Source: Cinclus cinclus (taxonomy: Eukaryota > Chordata > Aves > Passeriformes > Cinclidae). From it: DNA of 64,000 nucleotides. A model generated the notes under the pieces. That model searched no databases, was not told where the DNA came from, and was given only the letters and a program-made list of their open reading frames with translations. The DNA lies in NCBI RefSeq assembly GCF_963662255.1, contig NC_085047.1, positions 98,959,619-99,023,618 of the forward strand. The letters run 5' to 3'. The translations under genes were made by a program, and so were the position numbers. How positions within the stretch are numbered: the stretch's first letter is position 1; each line of letters begins with the position of its first letter. Below, piece by piece: positions 23,209 to 33,839 of this stretch.

Positions 23209-25296
23209 TTGTTTTGTTGTTTCGCAGCCCATGTAGAGATTTATCCAGTGGTTGCTTAGTTTCCCTAAGAACTGTCAATGCCTGAAGATGGCCCGGAGCA
23301 CGTCAAAAGCTTAGTGAGTGCTACTGGGGTGCTTTCTCTCTTTTTCAGGAGTTTGTGAGGCACGAATTCCCTCACAAAGTCCATGTTGACTTTTTCTTGA
23401 TGCCCCAAAATTGTCCATGTGTCTCATGCTCTTTTCTTTATTATAAGTACGTAGGTAATTTCACCAGAAAAGCAGTTTAAGTTTTGCATTTATTGCATTT
23501 ATATTTCCCCTGAGTGCCTTGATCTCCTACAGAATAGTGTTTTGTTGTTGTTGTTGTTTTTAATGGAAGGTATCTTTGCCACCCTCCACTTCAGAGGGTC
23601 ATCAAGGATACATGTTGGACTACAACAAAATACAACAGTAATTTCCCATAATGAAGTTTTCATTGTATAGGAAAAGAAATGCCAGATTGCCATGTCCTGC
23701 CCACTACAGGAAGAAGATGAATATGTAGATCAACTTTTAACAAAGAAAGGTAAGCATATGAAAAGTGAAAAGTGAAGCAAACCTGGTAGCGTGTACCAAG
23801 GATCTGTGATACAGCAACAGTCATCAAGAGCAGCCCTCAGGAAGGACCTGAGGTTTGGGTTTTACACAGACAGACCATGTTTAGACTTCTTGCACTGCTT
23901 TTCAGAGCTGTATCTACCCTGCCAAATAAAAGATGACATGGTTTCAAACCAAGTCCAAGTTGACAGAAGCAGGATTTACGTGTATGCTGTGAAGCAGCAG
24001 CCTCCTGCAAATTATGGCTGTCTTGCAGGCAGCTGTTTGGAGAAATCCATACCGGAACCAGGGGCTTAGAGAACAATTATGCTGTGTGGACAATCAATAA
24101 TCAAGCTTGGCCTTGTTTTATTTAGGGGTATAGAGGCACTCCGTGTGATCCTTCTAATAGTCAGGGACAGCTTGTAAAAGGATAAGAGAAACAGAGTGAT
24201 TTCTGAGTAAATAATCTGATCTGGGGAATGATGTAAATGACAAGCAGAGGCACTTTCATGCAGCATGAAATCATTAATGTTATGTAAGAGCTGAAAGCAT
24301 TCATGTAAGACTGGTGCACTTGGATCAGGACATGGATCGTGCTTACTCACATTTAGCATCCTTTTATTCCTGGACCTGGGGTCACTTGGGAAGATCCAGC
24401 TACATAAGCTGAATTTAGACTGTAAAATTTTGATGTTAAGTGAGCTGGAAAGGGCTCCCCTGATGAGGTCCTTCATGAAAAAACAGACAAATCTGAATTT
24501 TGGAAGGAATGACCGCACATGTCTTCTTGACACAATTCAGTGTCATGAACTTCTGAAATGCATCTGAAATATGACCCAAGTAAAAATAAAATCAAAACGG
24601 GTGAGAGTGCTTCTGCTTAGTCCCCTGGTGTAAAAAGAAGATGTTGGTTTCAGTGGCTGAGAGCTCTAAGTAAAAGTAGTGCTAAGGAAGCAGGCAGTGT
24701 GAGTGCCTTTCAGGCCAGCCCTTCAGTTGCTGAAATAAGCTGTATTTAACACTGATTGCTTTTCAGGCTGAGATTTCTTTCCACAGTTGTTTTTATCTTG
24801 AAGGTTAAATAACAATGATGTTTTCATAATGAAGTTCTTATTTCCTGATACAAAATCTTCACTCTTTTTGATCTAAATGGTAAGCATAAGTTAATTAATA
24901 CAGGCAAATTTGCCCATGCAGTACAGCTTTTAAAAGCATAGTAGACACGCCTTGTTAACTAATTGAAGAATTTCAGAGATATAAAAGCACTTGATTGACA
25001 CATAATTTGCAGTCAAGGGAAATACTATCCTGAGAAGCTTTCAGCAATGTGACACCCAAAGCTGCACTATAGAAAGGTCACATAAAAGAGCTAATGGGCT
25101 TCATTAGATGAATCCAGAGCACACTGATCCATCACTGATGAAAACCCAGCTCAAGGCTGCCTAGGAAAATGGCAGTTGTTTTGTTTCTTTCGTAGTACAA
25201 AAACATTTTGTCTTTTAGGCCTCAGAGTGCAGTCTACACAACATAAGAGTAAGAAGGTGTTAGCTTAAAAAAGCTGTGGTTCCACAGCCCAGGACA
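23209..25296. other. non-coding stretch with a weak exon-like segment
   Basis: Short splice-flanked segments exist (for example 23710-23749), and a 155-codon minus-strand frame occupies 24066-24533, but neither shows recognisable protein similarity. A (TTG)5 run lies at about 23542-23557. The part from 24730 to 25060 is AT-rich with many homeodomain-type motifs and looks like possible regulatory DNA, without firm support. Confidence 0.35.
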
Positions 25297-25385
25297 TCAC
25301 AGACTCACAGAACCACGGACTCGCAGAACACTTTGGGTTGAAAGGGACCTTTAAGGGTCCTAAGTCTAACTAAGATCTTGCCCTG
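25297..25385 (-). mobile_element. CR1 LINE 3' terminus fragment
   Basis: It opens with three diverged copies of an eight-base unit (ATCACAGA, CTCACAGAA, ACTCGCAGAA) followed by TTTGGGTTGAAAGGGACC and a CTAAGTCTAAC block. The terminal octamer repeats plus the GGTTGGAAGGGACC-like core are diagnostic of CR1 on the minus strand. Only the last roughly 90 bp survive. Confidence 0.8.
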
Positions 25386-25662
25386 CATTACAGCTGCCCT
25401 AAAATACTTTTTCTCCATGTCACAGTGCACAGTGACTGGGAGGCACCCTCTCCCAGCAGGACACGGCTCGCTGTCCTGGAGCAGAGGATCTAGGCAGAGA
25501 ACTGAGCTAGGGAATGGTTCTGCCTATCTGATTAGAAATTTACACCCTTTTGATAATGATACTCAATATAATTATTTCTGTGCGGTTTTAATTTCCTCAG
25601 CATCTTGGTAACTGTCCATGTTTTGACTCTTTCATATGTGCTTCAATCTTTTTTTGGGGAAC

Positions 25663-25725
25663 CCTAAGTAATATAATTATTTAGGTTGGAAAAAACCTGT
25701 ATGCTGATTGGGTTTAATCAAGTCT
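25663..25725 (-). mobile_element. likely CR1 3'-end fragment, degraded
   Basis: TAATATAATTATTTAGGTTGG then AAAAAACCT matches the avian CR1 minus-strand opening (AATCATAGAATCATTTAGGTTGG then AAAAGACCT) with several substitutions. A weak AATCAAGTC follows where GAGTCCAAC is expected. It is separated by under 300 bp from the CR1 end at 25297. Confidence 0.45.
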
Positions 25726-26668
25726 GAGAGTGTCAGGGATGTGTTTTTTATTATAGAATTACAGTCTTTTCTGAACACACCTGAACAAAAACCATGTAAA
25801 TCAAAGGGAATACAGCCTGATAGGATAGATAGAGCAGTGTTTATCTCAATGTAATTTTCTATCAGTGAAGCTACACTTTCAGGGAGACAGAGAAGCTGTT
25901 ATTTTGGATAACTACAGATTTAAGCAAATGGAAATTGCAAATGCTCTTCTGCAGATTCAGACATCATCAAGAGACAGGCTAAGAATTTTTTCATGAATGC
26001 CATTCCCTTTTAAATCAATTGCAGTAGTTAGTTGCAAAGTACCTCTTGGCTACTTTGATTTCATTTGTTTCAGAACACAAATCAGTTATATTTAGCTAAT
26101 CCTCTAAAATTCAGCTCTATTACCTTCTTATATTAGCCTCTCTAAAATGCATTTTTACAGTTATATTTTAAAGAGGATTAATATCCTTAATATAAATCAC
26201 AATAGTCTCTTTAGTTATGGTGCATCTTAAGGTTTACAGAGTTTAAATTATTTAAATGTTGTTTTATTTTGCCTGATTCTGTTAGCGCTGTTGAGAGTGT
26301 AAGACTGTCATTAAGATTATTTTACTGCTTGATGCATCAGATACAGATCTTTTTGAAGAGCTGTTTCTTTCTCAGTTATTGTCCAACATCGCAACCAGTC
26401 CTTATCTTTTTCTTAAATGTTTGAGAACAACTGCAGACAGATGTAAAATACTAAAAAAAATTAGGTCATTATAAAAATTTATTTGATAATAACCACCAGT
26501 AAATGCATTCTCTATATGCCACTGATAAGTTGGAAATGGGAACAAGCCCTATTCTGCCTTCTAGGAACCTGAACATGAGTTGTCACATGAGAGTATCTGG
26601 AATTCTTAGATGTCTTTCCTCCATGCTGTCATTCTGGTACAGACATTTTTCTACTATTTTTTTCTCAC

Positions 26669-26765
26669 CTGATGTGAATTATATGGGACATTCTCACTTC
26701 CAGAATAGACTACTAAGGTGGCTCTACAGAAGTTACCCTCTTTCGTAAAATGCAATTGGGTTGAT
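26669..26765 (-). other. candidate 97-bp minus-strand exon (unassigned)
   Basis: On the minus strand the segment ends at CAG followed by GTGAGA, a strong donor, and is preceded by CTCTGCTGAGAGTTTCACAG, a moderate acceptor. One frame stays open for 32 codons (one base carried in, none carried out); a stop closes that frame just upstream of the acceptor. The peptide includes TKEGNFCRATLVVYSG and is unrecognised. Its incoming phase does not match the outgoing phase of the candidate exon at 27857-27981, so at least one further exon would be needed, or one of the two calls is wrong. Confidence 0.22.
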
Positions 26766-27856
26766 CTGTGAAACTCTCAGCAGAGGTCTCCTCTCTCCCA
26801 CATGTGCCCTGTTTACTCTGAATCACAGCTTCCACTCAGAGTTAGCTACAGAGGCTTGGCACAGAAAAATGTAAGGAGACCAGTGAGCAGGCATTTCCTG
26901 GGGCAAAGTGAGGACATGCATGTTTTCCTTTTGATGGAGATTTTAAAGCCATTGCAAGTGGCTTACGTATAATTCCTTGGATTTATTTAAAAAGTTGGTT
27001 TTAATAGGTGAGTGGGGTTACAGCAAGAATGAGGAATCTAGTCACAGTTTAGCCACTGATCTTCTGGATGATCTCTTAATAGTCACGTGCCAGGACTTTC
27101 AGAAAGGGACTGGAATTTGGGTGTCCCAGTTTAGAGTTCTATTTCTGATTTTTATTTAATTTACTTTACATTTATTTAGGAGGAACATTTAAAAATGCTG
27201 CCTGGTTATTTTAGATAGAAACACAAAATAATTCCTTTGAAACAAGCTGAGTGCATCTTAGCCCAGGGGTTTGATATAGGAAAGTATTTTACAAAATCCC
27301 TTTCTCTTGCTTTCTTATCCATGTTATGGATGCAGCAATATTAATCATGTAATGCTTTTGCATCTCTACTAAAGATATTTAGCTCTGCTCCATCTGAAAT
27401 CACTATAATGCTGTGAAAGTTAGAAATCAGGCATTCCTATCTTTTGAGCCTACAGTCAAATGTTTGTACATCAATTTGCATTTTGAACCCATGCATGTTT
27501 CAAACTGGTTCACAGCATGCTGAGAGTGGGGGCAGATATGAGAGTTGTCTTAAGGACAGTTTCTCAGTGTGCCAACTGGATTCTCTTCCAAAGAGATTGC
27601 TCATGAGCACCCATTTGACTGCGCTTTCCTGGCAGGAGAAGGGAAGGGAAGGACATCGCAAACCTTTCATCTCACATGTGGGCCAGTGCTGAGCACTGGA
27701 GAATGTGACCATGAAGGAGAGAAAGGGGTATTTAATCATTACACCTGTGTCTCTTTGCCTGCCTTCTCTCCCAGGGAAACAATTCACTTCCAACCACTCT
27801 AGCACAACGTGGGCAGGGCAGTGTAACAGGAACTCCTGAGGGCATGGCAGCCTCAC

Positions 27857-27981
27857 CTCATGAATTTCAGAAATGGAAGAATTCAGCTCCACTGACCTCC
27901 TGGGTGCATTCTGATCTTTGTTTTCAAGAAACTTCAGTAGAAATTCAATCAAATAGGCAGGGACTATATTTTTATTCTTAA
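27857..27981 (-). CDS. likely protein-coding exon of an unidentified minus-strand gene
   Basis: This is the strongest exon candidate. On the minus strand a near-ideal acceptor (GTTCTTTTCTCTATTGCAG) precedes the segment and GAG followed by GTGAGG ends it. The frame is open for all 41 complete codons, with two bases carried in and none carried out. The peptide begins KNKNIVPAYLIEFLLK and continues with a charged, amphipathic stretch ending SSISEIHE, a composition typical of a soluble helical protein rather than random AT-rich translation. Its incoming phase fits the 16-bp candidate exon at 28437-28452, which in turn fits 29982-30107. I cannot assign the protein. The remaining doubt is that no homology or transcript evidence was available and that splice-like pairs also arise by chance. 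Confidence 0.4.
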
Positions 27982-28436
27982 CTGCAATAGAGAAAAGAAC
28001 AAAACTCCACCAAGATCTTCATGTAGGATTATTTCCTGTAGCCATCTCACCTACATATTACACATATATATTCCTTGTGAATAATTGCAGTCTAAAAAAG
28101 GGGGGCCTCAGAACTCCATGATGGGCTTGTTAGTTCTCATATGCAGAGACCCCTTAGATCTAGGTGGGAATTACTTGTCTGGGGGGGATGGACTTAACCC
28201 ATAAGGTCTGTGAAGGCATCTGTGCAACAGTGAAAAGTGGAAACCTAAGACTGGGATTTGCTGTTTGAAGTAAGATTTAGAAAGTATCAAGGAATGTAGG
28301 GTATTTGGGATCCTTGCTGGAATGTGGAGGGAAACAGGCAGCTGAGGGCAAGAGCAGAGAGCCCAAGTGACCTGACAGATCAGCAGCTCTCCATTATAGG
28401 TGTTTACATTTCCTTGCACTGTCACCTACTACTCAC

Positions 28437-28452
28437 CATCAGAGAGATGCTC
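28437..28452 (-). other. possible 16-bp microexon linking the exons at 29982 and 27857
   Basis: On the minus strand GATCTGATCAG precedes GAGCATCTCTCTGATG, which is followed by the donor GTGAGT. It would add five codons and one base, which is exactly what is needed to join the outgoing phase 0 of 29982-30107 to the incoming phase of 27857-27981. The acceptor is only moderate. A 16-bp exon called by phase fit alone is speculative. Confidence 0.2.
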
Positions 28453-28719
28453 CTGATCAGATCAACAGCCTACCTGCAAGTCAGCTCTGCTGACTAGACA
28501 GGCAAATCTGCCCTGGCTCTGACACTTTCCAGCAGCCCCTTCAGTAGGACTGATGTTGTTTAATTCATATCCCAATTTAATGCAATTCATGTGTGAATGT
28601 GTATGTGTGAGGATATAAAATCAGGCACAAATTACTGAGTTCACTTGCTTTCCACCATAGAAGAAGGTACTTGAAAAGGTGTGAGGAAAAAAGGAGCTGT
28701 AGTTATAGTACAACATTGC

Positions 28720-29280
28720 AACATTGTATAAAATAATTAATTAGAACAATTGAGATATCTTATAATTTTTGTGTGTTTATTTATTTTTTAAAGTGACAAG
28801 CAGAAATCAGAAATTGATTTGATATGAGAATTGATATGAGTTAATTGAATGAAAATGAATTTTACAAAAGGCAGTAACAACCTACTTAAGTGTTACCATA
28901 ACTCTTGATATTTAAATATATGGTCCTTATCAGACAGTTTTGATTAATCTTTAAGCAAAACTAAATTTTGTTTTAATCAAAATAATAATGTTAACTGCTT
29001 ATTTCACAGTTTGCTTGTAGTGTATTAGCAGTAAATTTTTATGTAATGTAAAATAAAGATTAAATGCTATCTAGAAGGATGATTATTATTTTAGAATTAG
29101 TTATAATTTTATTTACATTAGATATGATGAATAATTGTATTTATTTATAATTATGAAATATTATCTAGGTTAATATAGAAAGATTAAGTATTATATAATT
29201 ACATTATTTCTTATAAACTGTAGCTTCAATGGTGAGATTCACTAATTAAATATTTAAAATAGTTCAATGCAACTTCTGAT
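28720..29280. repeat. very AT-rich segment
   Basis: About 560 bp composed mostly of A and T with many TTTATTTATAATTATG-like stretches and TAATTA cores. No coding potential, no recognised element. It falls in what would be the intron between the candidate exons at 28437 and 29982. It could be a matrix-attachment-like or homeodomain-rich region, but composition alone does not decide this. Confidence 0.6.
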
Positions 29281-29981
29281 ATAAGGGGTTTTTTTCCTCT
29301 TCTCTTTCTGCCCAGCCACATATTTAGTGGAGTTTTAATATATAACTATGTATTTGATACAGCTTTGTCAATGAAAGCAAAGTCAAGAATGATTTAGTTA
29401 TAAAAGCAGTTTGTGGTTATCTGTGGGTGTATGTTTGACACTTTGAATTCATCTTTTCTTGTCTTCTGAAAAACTTCTCAGATCTTTATTTTGCTATGGG
29501 TAATTTCCCTGGATTTGAGGGCCAGACATATAGGTATGTTCCTCATCATATAATACTAGAAATGTTAGAGACATTTTCAATTCGAGCCTTGTAGGTAAAG
29601 ACAGATAGCTTGCATCCTGAGCCTTTTTTTCCCTGGGAAGTCAGCACAGAATTGAAAGATAAGATATGATTCTCCTGGAGCAACCATGTTAATTCTTGCG
29701 ATACTGAATGAACACAGAGTTACACAGGGGTAGAGACTCAGAACTGGACATGAAAGAGTTGTAACAAGGCAGCTCCTAAGAAAAGGGCAAGGGCAAAATA
29801 GCCACCAGTAGGGAGTGATGGCCATTTTGTCATTTTCCCCACCAGTAGGGAACAGTGTCCCCTGCTCTAGGGAACAGGGCACACTGGTTGCCTGCATCTT
29901 TTGACAAGTCAACAGCTACAAACTGTATACTGGTCTGACCAGTAAGGATTATGCATGTATTTTAAGAAAAACAGGACTTAC

Positions 29982-30107
29982 CTCCAGCTGAAAACTGCCT
30001 TTATTTTTTAATTCCCTTTCATCATCAATGTGTTTATTCAAATGCCGATTAAATTGTCTGTTGTCCGAATAAGAGCAAGTTAAGGATTCCAAGGGCATGC
30101 TTGTTGC
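29982..30107 (-). CDS. likely protein-coding exon of an unidentified minus-strand gene
   Basis: On the minus strand the acceptor GGTTTTATTTCCCTTAG precedes the segment and GAG followed by the consensus donor GTAAGT ends it. All 42 codons are open, with phase 0 on both sides; one of the other frames is closed. The peptide contains SYSDNRQFNRHLNKHIDDER and then a lysine-rich run ending GSFQLE. The high content of charged and polar residues (D, E, N, R, K, H) is unlike the Leu/Ser/Phe/Cys-rich translations of the surrounding non-coding DNA. It lies about 2 kb upstream, in gene direction, of the exon at 27857-27981. No family assignment is possible for me, and a chance open frame is still possible. 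Confidence 0.38.
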
Positions 30108-32302
30108 CTAAGGGAAATAAAACCATCATGCCTTTTCCAAGGAGGGAGAAGCTGCTGTTAACTGCATGCTCTTAACTCCATGGCAGCATTTCATGGCTTC
30201 ATTGAGATGTGGAATTCTACCAGGACCAACTCTGAATGCCTGCTTTGCAAATGAGGAGCCTGGAACTTGGTGTCATCTCCCACCATGGGTCTGTTGTGTT
30301 TCCCTCAAAAAATCTTAAGTAACTGCAATGCATTCCCCATATTCCTGTAAACTCTTTTTGTTTGTTATCTCTTGTAACTTGTCAGTCATGGCTAATGATG
30401 CAGTGGATGCTGTAGAAAATGGATATCAGTCCTTGGAAGACCATTAGTAAGCCATTAGGTCAGTGGTGTGTCTCTCCTTTGCATTCCATGCTGAATGCAT
30501 ATTAGAAATATAGAAATCTATTGTAGTTTGGTAAGCATGAAAATAGTTTGTTCTGAGATTTTTAAAATTGTATTCAGAATTTAAAAATAAATTTGTCTTT
30601 TAAAGAAAAACTTGTGGAACAATTTCAGTTTTGAGGTAAAGGGACAGGGTGAGGGTGAACTATGAATATGTGTGTGTGTGTGTGTGTGTATGTCACCCCG
30701 AATAACGTAATCCCAAACAGATTAGTAGATCACATTACTCTGCTAAGCAACCAAAGGGGTGAAGGAGTATACTCTAGGACACCATTTTTAGAACAGTCGT
30801 TATTTCCCAATACCCTGCTAGGTGTGAGTGAGAGGGGAAGCAGGTGTGTTGGTTGGATTTGGAGGAATTCTTTGTAATGAAGCTAAGTGACATGATAGGT
30901 TAAATACAACGAAATAACATGACATTCTCCCTTTCTCTTAATAAATAATCATTAATAAATGACAAGATAATTTAAATGCTGTTGCCATACAACAGGAGCT
31001 AAGATGTTCAAGCTATTTGTCATAAGAAGGAACAGTTAATTTCCCATTATTTTTTACTGTCTTACATGCAGTTCACATGTTTCTGTGATTTCAGGTAGTT
31101 AAAAGTCAAGAACTTGAATGGGGTTGCTTTACTGAGCAAAGATTTTAATATTTTTTTTAAGGCGCCCTTGAAATAACTATTTCATGTTTTTTTTTAATAT
31201 GTCTCAACCCCACCTCCTGTTAAATCACTGTTAGAACTTCTATTTATTCTCACAATTTAAGAAGTTATGCTAAATTAATGTGAAGATGGAGTTATGCTGC
31301 ACTTGTTAAAATCTGCTGGGCTACAATGTAAACAGACATAACAAAATGACTGCTTTAGGCTTCTTCATATTTTTTTAAAGTCTTTGACAAGAAACCATAA
31401 TTGGCTGAGATGATTTCATTTTTTAGCAGTCTGTAGAAAGGAACAGCGATGTTTCAAAAGTGCTGACTGAAAATAATACAGGGTTTTTCTTGTCTACTAA
31501 TTTGTATCCTTGACTTTCGTAGTTCTTCTTATAATTTGCACAGCATGGTGTGTTTTGAGGCAATTACAGCACCAATTCTAGAACAGTTTTCTCTCCTTGA
31601 CTGGACATAATGCTGGAAAAAGGAAAACAGATTTTTCCTTTAACCTGAAGAAAATTAAGGTCCTTTTTTAAAGAAAGCAACAGAATATACACAACTTATG
31701 TTTGTGATTGAGAAGAAGCGACATAGCTCAGACCTGTGAAATATTTAAGCATTTTTATATATTCAGTTTTAAATAGGCAAATATTTGTGTGTTGCATTAA
31801 TAAAGATGGAGACATTCCTCTGGATTATCAGTATAGTCTCCACAATGGAAGGCATAGCACAGCAGTAAAACACATGCATGAAACCTTTGGAGAAAACAAC
31901 CTTTTTACTCTCATCCATGACAACACTCCCCTTTTTAAAAAAAAAAAATCTTCAAAATTAGTGCTGTATTTCTAACAATCCCATGAAAGTAATTAATAGA
32001 AATTATTCAATTAAAGCAAATTTAACCCTTCCTTTCCCCTGAAAATCCAGAGCAAATCCAAACTAATTATCCCAAGAATAAAACCAAAGCAAGAATTTGT
32101 TCCTTTTCCAGTGGATGGTAGAAAATAAATATCTCAACTGGGTACAACATGGATCCTTTGGACAGCAAAGAGTCAGTAATCTGTCATTTTATAATGGCCA
32201 GGCAGGCCTTTTTAACACGTTTTGATCAACATGTTACCATTCATAGCAGCCTCTCAGTATTTTTAGGGGAACTACAAGAAAGGTAGGGACAGACACATTA
32301 GT
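30108..32302. other. non-coding stretch with a short TG repeat
   Basis: A (TG)n run of about 21 bases lies at 30669-30689. The remainder is AT-rich unique sequence with several T and A runs (for example 31930-31948) and no supported gene. Confidence 0.4.
30669..30689. repeat. (TG)n microsatellite, about 10 copies
   Basis: Uninterrupted TG alternation read directly. Confidence 0.95.
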
Positions 32303-32470
32303 GTGGACTGTTGCAATAGGACAAGGGGAAATGGTTTTAAATTAAAAGGTCAAGTTAGATCATAGATAAGGAAGAAAAGGAGAGTGGTGAAACACTGGGA
32401 TAGATTGCTCACAGGGACAGTAGATGCCCCATTCCTTGAAGTGTTGAATGTTGAGGGAACATCAGACTCT
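32303..32470 (+). mobile_element. CR1 LINE fragment, internal part of the 3' region
   Basis: AATAGGACAAGGGGAAATGG, TTTTAAATTAAAAGG, AGATCATAGATAAGGAAGAA, GTGGTGAAACACTGG and GTAGATGCCCCATTCCTTG occur in the order found near the end of the CR1 reverse-transcriptase frame and early 3' untranslated region. The orientation is plus. The extreme 3' end with GGTCCCTTCCAACC is missing, so the copy is truncated on both sides. It is an independent insertion from the copy at 33840. Confidence 0.85.
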
Positions 32471-32860
32471 AAGGTGCACACTCTGCAAGTTCAGCATCAA
32501 TTTAGATTTAAGATAGAACAGCTGCAACAGGGTCTTTTGTGGCAAGTCCTTGCATACATAGCATTTAAGCTTGGCTAAGGATAAAAATTATAGTCAGTAT
32601 CTATGAAGAGCAGATGAAAATTGAAACTGCCATGATAATTTTTGGCAAGAACAGACTAAGATGGGGACTTTTCATCTACACAGGCATGAATGTGGATGAT
32701 GAAATAATGAAACTGCCAGGAAGAGATTCTGCCTCTGAAATAAGATTAGAACAGTTTAAAAAAAGCAGTGGAATCACCTCCTGGATATGTTTACCTCTGT
32801 TCTATCTCTACCTCTGTTCTAGAATTTGTAAAGCCCTAAATTAATTGTACTTTACTTCAT

Positions 32861-32899
32861 TGTTTATACAATGTTTACACATTGTTTACACTTGTTTCA
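32861..32899 (+). promoter_or_regulatory. phased cluster of forkhead-like motifs
   Basis: TGTTTAT (32861), TGTTTAC (32872), TGTTTAC (32883) and TGTTTCA (32893) are spaced 11, 11 and 10 bp apart, one helical turn each. TGTTTAC is the core forkhead-box consensus. The spacing is seen directly; regulatory use is inference. The array could also be a degenerate 11-bp tandem repeat. Confidence 0.35.
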
Positions 32900-33839
32900 G
32901 TTGAGTCAGAATAATCTCAAAATAGTCTTGAGGTCAGAGCATGCCATACCAGTGTTCAGCAAATGCTGCCGTCTCTTTTTGCTATCTTCATACAAAGATT
33001 GAGCTTCACCCAAGCTGTCAGACTGGCTTTATTCTCCTTGCTTGGTTAGAGTCAGTACAGCTTTACTGAGTTTTAGGGAATAAAACAATCCAGACTTTCT
33101 TCTGGAAGCTGTCAGCTATGCCCAGAAAATTTGCAGGTGTTCTTAGTAAGCTGTGTATAATGCTGTGGACGGAGGGATGCCATCTCTCAGCACTTCTTCC
33201 TCCCAGTTACACCAATATGAGAACTCTGCAAGAAAAAGGCAATCTTGTGTCCATTCTTTACTCCCACATTTCTCAAAATCACAAGAAGTCTGTGATACCT
33301 GATTATTTCCACATAGTGCCATTTTTTTCATCTCTTCTTTAGACCTTTTGGTCTACCTCTCCTGCAGGAAATTTTACAATCAACTTCCTAATGTTCTTGA
33401 CAAATCTATTATTAAATAGACACTAATCAAATTGCAAATTGCAAAAAGATGATATTATGTTCTATTAGTGGTTTCTAATGGAAATAAAAGCTACAACATA
33501 AAGCTAATAAAGGTCAGTTGACATATGGAGCATGGCAATTAAAACCATAATCAATCAGCAACTGTTACCATTTGCAGTTTGTAGATCCATTGCAGTGAGC
33601 TCTACACATCTATGCGATATTCCAGATTGATTTTTCTCTTTTTCACACCAAATAGGGCACTAAAATATTCTATATACCCCCTGACATTTGGCAGAGCAGT
33701 TTCCACTACCAGTTCGATTATGTTTTTAACAAGGCATTTGATGTTTTTTGGAATCTGGAAGACTTGTTTGACCTACGACATTTGAGTTCAGAGTATGTTA
33801 TTGCTTTGCAAAAGAGTAATCATCCACTTTGTCCTATAC

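Noticed and set aside
23710..23749. 40-bp plus-strand splice-flanked segment with open frame EEDEYVDQLLTKK
   Set aside because: Attractive peptide, but too short; many similar pairs occur by chance and no partner exon was found.
24066..24533. 155-codon minus-strand frame
   Set aside because: No recognisable family, composition typical of random AT-rich translation, no clear splice or promoter context.
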